The position numbers and the translations under genes were made by a program. Positions 7,107-12,197 of a stretch of DNA of 12,197 bases are shown here, piece after piece. The DNA comes from Aquimarina sp. (GTDB lineage Bacteria > Bacteroidota > Bacteroidia > Flavobacteriales > Flavobacteriaceae): assembly GCA_002697475.1 (NCBI GenBank), contig NZVW01000012.1, positions 1-12,197 on the forward strand, in the 5' to 3' direction. The notes below the pieces were generated by a model. It made no database searches, had not been told where the DNA came from, and was given only the letters and a program-made list of their open reading frames with translations. How positions within the stretch are numbered: position 1 is the stretch's first letter; every line of letters starts with the position of its first letter.

Positions 7107-7739
7107 TCAGCTAAAAGCCTTTTCTATAACCATTAATATAGAGTAGTATATATCAAAGGCTATAAATTTTTTGACTTCTGAAGTATTGAATTCTTTATCG
7201 GTTATATAAAATAAACGTTGAGCTATAAGAGATGTACTAACATTGGCATCCTCTTCTAACGTATTGATGATTTCTTTGAAGTCTTTACTTTCGTTTGTAT
7301 TCTTAAGACATTGGATGACGCCACCCCTATAATTGAAGATTAAAATTTCTTCTTCATTTTTCTTAGCAACTGTAGTGGGAAAGGATTTCTTTTCAACGTG
7401 CTGATTTTCATATTCAGTTAATTTGATCCAAAGAGAATTCTTGTTATTAGCTTGCTTTTTAAACTCTCTCGTCAACTGAATGGACTTTGAAGAAGGGAGT
7501 TTTCTTAGATCGACAGATAATGTTGCAATTTCAGTTAAGAAGGTTCGATACGTTTTTATAGTGTCTTTTCCAAACTTGTAATATTCAAATATATCTTTTT
7601 CAAAGGAATGAAATGATCTTGTAAGAAGTCCTGACTCATCTACGGATAAACAATCAAACTGTCTCTGGGAAAAGACGTGGAATGATGATAATAAAAGTAG
7701 AGTCGCTATAGCTAAGTTTCTAAATCTAATCTGGGGCAT
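7107..7739 (-). CDS. Secreted or periplasmic protein of unknown function, between mutA and mutB
   Basis: A 210-residue protein I do not recognise. A basic N-terminus (MPQIRFRN) precedes a hydrophobic stretch (9-20) and a likely signal peptidase I site near HVFSQ (21-25), so export to the periplasm or beyond is inferred. There is no lipobox: the first Cys is Cys30, five residues after the predicted cleavage. A second Cys (144) could pair with it. The mature part mixes charged helices (for example about 84-116 and 150-165) with a few short strands such as EILIFNYRGGVIQC (131-144). It is not obviously enzymatic. It starts 72 nt after the mutA stop and ends 115 nt before mutB, on the same strand. 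Co-transcription with mutA is therefore possible, but an exported protein has no obvious role in a cytoplasmic mutase. Confidence 0.8.
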   Translation of the reverse strand: MPQIRFRNLAIATLLLLSSFHVFSQRQFDCLSVDESGLLTRSFHSFEKDIFEYYKFGKDTIKTYRTFLTEIATLSVDLRKLPSSKSIQLTREFKKQANNKNSLWIKLTEYENQHVEKKSFPTTVAKKNEEEILIFNYRGGVIQCLKNTNESKDFKEIINTLEEDANVSTSLIAQRLFYITDKEFNTSEVKKFIAFDIYYSILMVIEKAFS

Positions 7740-7811
7740 TGATTGAGATATAGTTTTATTATTAAATATGTTAATTATTTCTAAAATTAAATCTAAGGTA
7801 ATAATAAAGTT

Positions 7812-9191
7812 CTAATTATCAGCGTTTGTCATAACTTTTTTCTCGATAGGCTCTGACAATCGCCTAATTACAATGGGTTCTATGAGCGTTTTTCTCTTCT
7901 CTTTTACTAAGAAAAGCTCTTTTTGGACTTCTGGAATTATTTCTTCTTGATTTCTGTATTTGTTAACTCCCGTTAAAACGATATCCGAATTGTTGAATAA
8001 CTCCTGTTCCTTTGTAGCACTCTCTTTTATTTTGCGCTGTATAGTTCCTTCTTTCAGTTGTGTTAAAAAGCCTCCTGCTTTTTCAATAGATTTGAATACA
8101 TGCAAAGCTTCTTCAGCAATACTGTTTGTGATACTTTCTATATAATAGGATCCTGATGCAGGGTTATTTACCGTGTCAAAATAACTTTCGTCCTTAAGAA
8201 TTAGAAGTTGATTTAATGCTATTCTGGTTCCGAATTCGTTTTCTAAATGATAAATTGTGTCATAAGGCTGATTAAAAACAGTATCTGCACCTCCTAATAC
8301 TGTACTCATACATTCTGTAGTAGTTCTCAGCATATTAACATTATAATCCAGTATACTTTTGTTTCGTAAACCAGGGGAGGCCAGAATATGGCAATCGGCT
8401 TTAATGTTGTATTCATTTATTAAAGAATTCCAAAGTAATCTGAGGGCTTTAAGTTTAGCGATTTCGAAAAAATAATTTCCTCCTACAGAAACCTTGAATA
8501 TTATTTTATTTAATGGAACACTTTCTTTATCATTTTCAAATCGATTCAGGTATTCATTTACGTGCGCTATACCATAAGCCAGTTGCTGTACAATATGAGC
8601 ACCTGCATTTTGATAAAGGCTCATATCAACACTTAGAACGCTTTGTAAACTATCACATTCAGAAACAATTTTAGCCGATATTGAAAGATCTTCATTTAAT
8701 GAATTATACCAGTTTCCTTGAGTTGCAAGATTACCGATGACATCTGTTAACAAATAAATGTTATAATGAGATGCTTTGGCTAAACTGTTTAGTTTTTTGC
8801 AAAAATCAAGAGATAAAAATGAGGTTTCTATATAAAAAGCAATATGATTCTCCATATTGTCAAATAACATGGAAATATTCTCCAGTTCTACTTTTACAAT
8901 AAAATAAATGCTTTCTGCACCTTTTTTTATACCATCAATAGCTTTAGCGTTTCCTTCCTCAGCATTATCAACCTCGATTTTTAAACAATTATTCCATGAA
9001 GTTGGATTTTGATTATAAATATCAAGGTTTTCTACATCTTCACTATTATAGAATGGTTTAATGTCAATACCTTCTAAAGTCTTATAAATTAAAGCTTCAT
9101 TATAATCAACTCCTTTAAGATCGTATTGAATTTTTTGTTTCCATTCTTTAGCAGATACGGATTCAAAATCTGTAAATAATGATTTTGTCAT
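7812..9191 (-). CDS. mutA: Methylmalonyl-CoA mutase small subunit
   Basis: A 459-residue homologue of the mutase catalytic barrel, the non-catalytic partner of mutB in the heterodimeric bacterial enzyme. Family signs are LFTDFESVSAKEWKQKIQYD (5-24), the degraded counterpart of the active-site region NAGAHIVQQLAYGIAH (195-210), MLRTTTECMSTVLGGAD (287-303), NPASGSYYIESIT (343-355) and LTGVNKYRN (406-414). The protein ends soon after that last motif and has no DGHDRG cobalamin domain. It is therefore shorter than the roughly 640-residue small subunit of Propionibacterium, which keeps a vestigial one. It should stabilise the large subunit rather than bind B12. The ATG follows the stop of the division gene by only 4 nt (TAAAGAAATG), so the two are probably translationally coupled. 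Its partner mutB lies beyond the unrecognised secreted-protein gene. Confidence 0.93.
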   Translation of the reverse strand: MTKSLFTDFESVSAKEWKQKIQYDLKGVDYNEALIYKTLEGIDIKPFYNSEDVENLDIYNQNPTSWNNCLKIEVDNAEEGNAKAIDGIKKGAESIYFIVKVELENISMLFDNMENHIAFYIETSFLSLDFCKKLNSLAKASHYNIYLLTDVIGNLATQGNWYNSLNEDLSISAKIVSECDSLQSVLSVDMSLYQNAGAHIVQQLAYGIAHVNEYLNRFENDKESVPLNKIIFKVSVGGNYFFEIAKLKALRLLWNSLINEYNIKADCHILASPGLRNKSILDYNVNMLRTTTECMSTVLGGADTVFNQPYDTIYHLENEFGTRIALNQLLILKDESYFDTVNNPASGSYYIESITNSIAEEALHVFKSIEKAGGFLTQLKEGTIQRKIKESATKEQELFNNSDIVLTGVNKYRNQEEIIPEVQKELFLVKEKRKTLIEPIVIRRLSEPIEKKVMTNADN

Positions 9192-9195
9192 TTCT

Positions 9196-9543
9196 TTAGT
9201 CTTTAGGTATACTATCTTCGTATTCTATAATAAATATTTCCTCATTATCACGCTTCATGAAATACTCTTCTCTGGCAAATTTTTCTAACTCTCCACTGTC
9301 TTTTAGAACCTTAATATCTTTTTGATCTTTTATAATCTCTTTGATATAATATTCCTTATTGCTCTCTAACTCCTCAATTTCCTGATCTAATTCCTGATGT
9401 ATTAACCATGAGTTTGTATCAAAAAATAACATCCATATAATAAATAGTAGAGTGATAAGAACATATCTGTTAAGTAAAATAGCAAATACCGGGATTAATG
9501 CCGGTTTGTTTTTTAGCTTATTGATGTAGTTCTTAATCTTCAA
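9196..9543 (-). CDS. Septum formation initiator (DivIC/FtsB) family protein
   Basis: A 115-residue bitopic membrane protein with the DivIC/FtsB layout. A short basic cytoplasmic tail (1-25, KIKNYINKLKNK) precedes one transmembrane helix (about 27-41, YVLITLLFIIWMLFF). A charged coiled coil follows (about 48-82, QELDQEIEELESNKEYY). Next is the conserved LEKFAREEYFMKRDNEEIF block (86-104), where FtsB-like proteins contact FtsL and FtsQ/DivIB. It would act in the divisome at the inner membrane. The frame starts at TTG (9543-9541). No in-frame ATG lies upstream as far as the end of udk, and none in the tail before the membrane helix, so TTG is the most likely start. It lies 44 nt after udk and 4 nt before mutA. 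Confidence 0.9.
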   Translation of the reverse strand: MKIKNYINKLKNKPALIPVFAILLNRYVLITLLFIIWMLFFDTNSWLIHQELDQEIEELESNKEYYIKEIIKDQKDIKVLKDSGELEKFAREEYFMKRDNEEIFIIEYEDSIPKD

Positions 9544-9587
9544 TATCTTAATTATACATGAGTTATTATAGCGTAAATGTACAAAAG

Positions 9588-10196
9588 TTAATTCAAGCGA
9601 TCTTTAACAATGGTCCTTACAATGTCAACAGCCACGTTGTTATAATTATTATTGGGGATAATAATGTCAGCAAATTCTTTTGTTGGATCTATGAACTGTT
9701 GATGCATAGGTTTGAGCGTATTTTGATATCTATATAACACTTCATCAATATCACGACCTCTTTCTGCTATATCCCTTTTTAATCGACGGATTAACCTTTC
9801 ATCACTATCGGCATGCACGTAGATTTTAATATCAAACATTTCCCTTATAGCGGGGTTGGTTAGAATCAGGATACCTTCTACAATCACAACCTTTCTTGGT
9901 TTAGTGGTAATAGTATCTCCGGTACGATTGTGTTCAACAAAGGAATAAACGGGTTGTTCAATAGTTTCGCCATTTTTTAAAGCCTTTAGATGATCAATCA
10001 GTAGATCGAAATCTATAGACTTAGGATGGTCAAAATTTATTTTAACCCTGTCCTCATAGGGTAGATGACTCGTGTCTCTGTAATATGAATCTTGGGAGAT
10101 TACACAGACTTCATCTACAGGAAGCTCGCTAATGATCTGATTAACTACTGTAGTTTTTCCGCAACCAGTTCCACCGGCAATACCAATAATTAACAT
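9588..10196 (-). CDS. udk: Uridine kinase (uridine/cytidine kinase)
   Basis: A 202-residue cytoplasmic P-loop kinase that phosphorylates uridine and cytidine to UMP and CMP in pyrimidine salvage. The P-loop is GIAGGTGCGKTTV (5-17). SQDSYYRD (34-41) contains the catalytic Asp. NFDHPKSIDFDLL (54-66) and EQPVYSFVEHNRT (80-92) bind nucleoside, and VVIVEGIL (103-110) is the Walker B strand. RLIRRLKRDIAERGRD (134-149) forms the lid, and QQFIDPTKEFADIIIP (166-181) is the family C-terminal signature. Length is normal for Udk and no key residue is missing. It follows anmK by 90 nt and has an upstream promoter-like pair with a perfect -7 box, so it probably heads the transcript that runs into the division gene and mutA. 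Confidence 0.96.
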   Translation of the reverse strand: MLIIGIAGGTGCGKTTVVNQIISELPVDEVCVISQDSYYRDTSHLPYEDRVKINFDHPKSIDFDLLIDHLKALKNGETIEQPVYSFVEHNRTGDTITTKPRKVVIVEGILILTNPAIREMFDIKIYVHADSDERLIRRLKRDIAERGRDIDEVLYRYQNTLKPMHQQFIDPTKEFADIIIPNNNYNNVAVDIVRTIVKDRLN

Positions 10197-10212
10197 TTGC
10201 TCAAATTTTCGG

Positions 10213-10245
10213 CAAATTTAGTTATAGTTTTTGAGTATTTCCTAA
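10213..10245 (-). promoter_or_regulatory. Candidate promoter for the udk-divIC-mutA group
   Basis: On the minus strand, TAAATTTG (10220-10213) is an exact match to the Bacteroidota -7 box TAnnTTTG. It is preceded at 22 nt by TTA (10245-10243) in place of the usual TTG. The predicted transcript would start about 10 nt before the udk ATG, giving a very short leader. Confidence 0.45.
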
Positions 10246-10286
10246 TATAATTTATGAGGATTAAACGATCGATACTATTCTTTTCA

Positions 10287-11369
10287 TCACGGATAATAGA
10301 TGATTCCTGTACTAGAGTCAATCGTAGCTCCTGTCACTGATTTTAAACAATTCACTTCATTTCTGGATCGTAATACTCCCAGAAACGCAAATATGAGTGC
10401 TTCTTTGTAATCAATTATGATGTTATCAAGAATCTCCACCTTATGTTTATGACTAAGATCATTCTTAATACAATCGATTAAAAAAGTATTCTTAGCTCCG
10501 CCGCCGGTAATTAAAATTTTGGATGTTTCATTACGAGCATTCTCCAAAATTACTTTTGCAATTTGTCTACTAATATGCTTTACGGTCGTATACAATAAAT
10601 TCTGAACAGAGTCATTGGAATTTTCCAGAATTGGAATAATCTTTTCTTCGAACCATTCATATCCCAAAGACTTAGGAGGTTGTTGCTCGTAAAAAGGTAA
10701 GCTATCCAATTTTGTTAGTATTTCTTGATTAACGTTTCCTGATCGTGCAATGGCTCCTTTATTATCATATGACGTATTGATTTTTTGGCACAAAAAGTTA
10801 AGTGCAATATTAGCAGGAGAAATATCAAAGGCTATTCTTTCATTATGACGTCTGAAGGATATATTACTAAAGCCTCCGAGATTGAGACAAAAGTCATAAT
10901 CCTTAAACAAAAGCTCGTCTCCGATAGGAACTAATGGTGCGCCTTGTCCTTGTAAGGAGACATCCTTAGACCTGAAATCGCAAATGACCTGATATCCTGA
11001 ACTATTGGCTAGATGTTGACCTGATCCTATCTGATAGGTTATTCCTTTTTCAGGTTGATGGAATATGGTATGCCCATGACTTGATATAAAGTCAATGTTA
11101 AGTTTGTGTGTTTTTATAAAATTTTTGCATTGTTGACCTAGCCAGGTTCCGTATTGATTGTGTATGGAAAGTAGCGCTACGCTGTCTACCAGTATAGCAT
11201 TTTTGAGTCTATCTATCCATAGCTGGTCGTAACTAATGGTTGAGGCTTCCTTGATTTCATATTCCCAAATCCCATCTTTGCAAGTAAATTCGCAATATGC
11301 GATATCCAGACCGTCAAGGGATGTACCTGACATAAGGCCAATGATGTTGTATACTGTTTTAGTAGTCAA
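10287..11369 (-). CDS. anmK: Anhydro-N-acetylmuramic acid kinase
   Basis: A 360-residue cytoplasmic kinase of the ASKHA (actin/hexokinase-like) fold. It converts 1,6-anhydro-MurNAc from peptidoglycan turnover to MurNAc-6-phosphate, with ring cleavage. Signatures are the N-terminal GLMSGTSLDGLD (11-22), SSHGHTIFHQP (97-107), GQGAPLVPIGDELLF (141-155), LNLGGFSNIS (162-171), DISPANIALN (182-191, with the likely catalytic Asp182) and ILITGGGAKN (285-294). Length matches the family. The start is TTG (11369-11367). The first in-frame ATG is Met13, inside the GLMSGTS motif and so too late, and upstream a TAG closes the frame seven codons before the TTG with no ATG between. A well-spaced promoter lies just ahead. 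It follows an unrelated exported-protein gene. Confidence 0.95.
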   Translation of the reverse strand: MTTKTVYNIIGLMSGTSLDGLDIAYCEFTCKDGIWEYEIKEASTISYDQLWIDRLKNAILVDSVALLSIHNQYGTWLGQQCKNFIKTHKLNIDFISSHGHTIFHQPEKGITYQIGSGQHLANSSGYQVICDFRSKDVSLQGQGAPLVPIGDELLFKDYDFCLNLGGFSNISFRRHNERIAFDISPANIALNFLCQKINTSYDNKGAIARSGNVNQEILTKLDSLPFYEQQPPKSLGYEWFEEKIIPILENSNDSVQNLLYTTVKHISRQIAKVILENARNETSKILITGGGAKNTFLIDCIKNDLSHKHKVEILDNIIIDYKEALIFAFLGVLRSRNEVNCLKSVTGATIDSSTGIIYYP

Positions 11370-11388
11370 TTTTATTGAATTAGTATTC

Positions 11389-11419
11389 TAAATATATCCT
11401 GACCGAGGTTGCTATCCAA
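11389..11419 (-). promoter_or_regulatory. Candidate promoter for anmK
   Basis: On the minus strand, TTG (11419-11417), 20 nt, then TATATTTA (11396-11389). The spacing is typical of Bacteroidota promoters and seven of eight positions match TAnnTTTG. It would start transcription roughly 12 nt before the TTG start codon and fits a separate transcription unit beginning at anmK. Confidence 0.5.
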
Positions 11420-11427
11420 AATAATTA

Positions 11428-12177
11428 TCAAATTTTATCGATATAGTTAAGTTCAATACTATCAATATCTATTTCTGACAGCGCTTTGAGATGATAAAAT
11501 TCTATGATATCAGTCTGAAGATAACCAGACAACTTTTCAACTTTATTTTGCTTAAACAGATCGTAAGAAGCTCCGGATGCTTCTTTCAGGAACTCTGCAA
11601 TTAAAGGATCAGGATTAAGGATACTATTCAGGGTAGTGTAGTGCTCAAATTTACTTTTCATCCAGCGATGGCAGGCAAGTTTAGTTTTAGTATTCGTAAC
11701 TTCATCTTTTAAAAGATCAATTCTTTCAGTGTTATCACTTATTTCATTTATTGCTCTATCATATAAAGTTTTTGCTTTGGTATATTCTTTCTCAAATTTA
11801 AAATCCAAACGCCGCATATCTTTTCTTAGTTCCTGAACTACCATATGTGTAGAGCTTTGATATATATCCAAAAACTCCTCATATTTATAGAGTTCATCCA
11901 AAAATACTATTGCCTCTTTCTTAAAATATCTAGGAATAGCTTGCTCACTGAGTTTTTTGAATTGCTTATTGACATAAACTTTATATTCAAGTGGAATATA
12001 GACAAATTTTGATTGATTTTTTAGGCTTCTAAGTTGATCCGTAATTTCTACCCGATTACCTTCGTAAGTTACTTTCTGATATCTAAAACTATAGATCATA
12101 GAACCCATTTCATCTCTTTGCTGTGCAAATGAAAAGAATGTACTGATGACAAATAAAAGTGAGATAAAGTATTTCAA
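11428..12177 (-). CDS. Signal-peptide protein of unknown function
   Basis: A protein of about 249 residues that I do not recognise. A clear signal peptide (KYFISLLFVISTFFSFAQQ, residues 2-20, cleavage near FAQ) points to export. The mature part looks mostly alpha-helical and highly charged, with probable amphipathic or coiled helices at about 72-105, 112-165 and 195-235. One cysteine (169) is present and there is no lipobox. The frame begins at TTG (12177-12175), whose product starts exactly where a signal peptide should. The 20 remaining upstream bases contain no in-frame ATG or stop, so a start just beyond the window cannot be excluded. It ends 58 nt before anmK, with the anmK promoter in between, so a functional link to the kinase is not implied. 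Confidence 0.75.
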   Translation of the reverse strand: MKYFISLLFVISTFFSFAQQRDEMGSMIYSFRYQKVTYEGNRVEITDQLRSLKNQSKFVYIPLEYKVYVNKQFKKLSEQAIPRYFKKEAIVFLDELYKYEEFLDIYQSSTHMVVQELRKDMRRLDFKFEKEYTKAKTLYDRAINEISDNTERIDLLKDEVTNTKTKLACHRWMKSKFEHYTTLNSILNPDPLIAEFLKEASGASYDLFKQNKVEKLSGYLQTDIIEFYHLKALSEIDIDSIELNYIDKI

Positions 12178-12197
12178 AGTGATTTTAGAGATTAAAA

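Overview
This is AT-rich chromosomal DNA from a member of the Bacteroidota, most likely the Flavobacteriaceae. The clues are the split methylmalonyl-CoA mutase next to a DivIC/FtsB-type gene, signal peptides ending in '-FAQ' or '-FSQ', several upstream matches to the Bacteroidota promoter pattern TTG-N17-23-TAnnTTTG, and few strong Shine-Dalgarno sequences. Every gene I can support lies on the minus strand, so transcription runs from high to low coordinates.

In transcription order: a signal-peptide protein of unknown function (11428-12177) and anmK (10287-11369, cell-wall recycling kinase). Then udk (uridine kinase), a DivIC/FtsB-like division protein, mutA (small subunit of methylmalonyl-CoA mutase), a secreted protein of unknown function, and mutB (large, cobalamin-binding subunit). 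A palindromic terminator overlaps the mutB stop codon. A 2,4-dienoyl-CoA reductase-like SDR follows with its own terminator. Together, the mutase (propionyl-CoA/methylmalonyl-CoA to succinyl-CoA) and the dienoyl-CoA reductase suggest breakdown of unsaturated, odd-chain or branched acyl chains.

Next come two tandem paralogues of a signal-peptide protein with a C-terminal beta-barrel-like region. The first (2541-3758) is an intact 405-codon gene. The second (1221-2439) is split by one extra base in a short T/A homopolymer. Removing one base restores exactly 405 codons and a collinear match to its neighbour. The two copies also share a conserved upstream element at identical spacing (39 nt) from the start codon.

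The low-coordinate end holds parA and the first 57 codons of parB, the chromosome-partitioning pair. The 277-bp gap between parA and the broken paralogue must carry the parA promoter. It also contains a protein-like but stop-interrupted reading frame.

Most of the window is ordinary housekeeping and metabolic DNA. I see no CRISPR array, RNA gene, insertion sequence, phage gene or obviously new multi-gene system. The items most worth checking are the frameshifted paralogue, its duplicated upstream element, the odd frame in the 944-1220 gap, and the unrecognised secreted protein lodged between the two mutase subunit genes.
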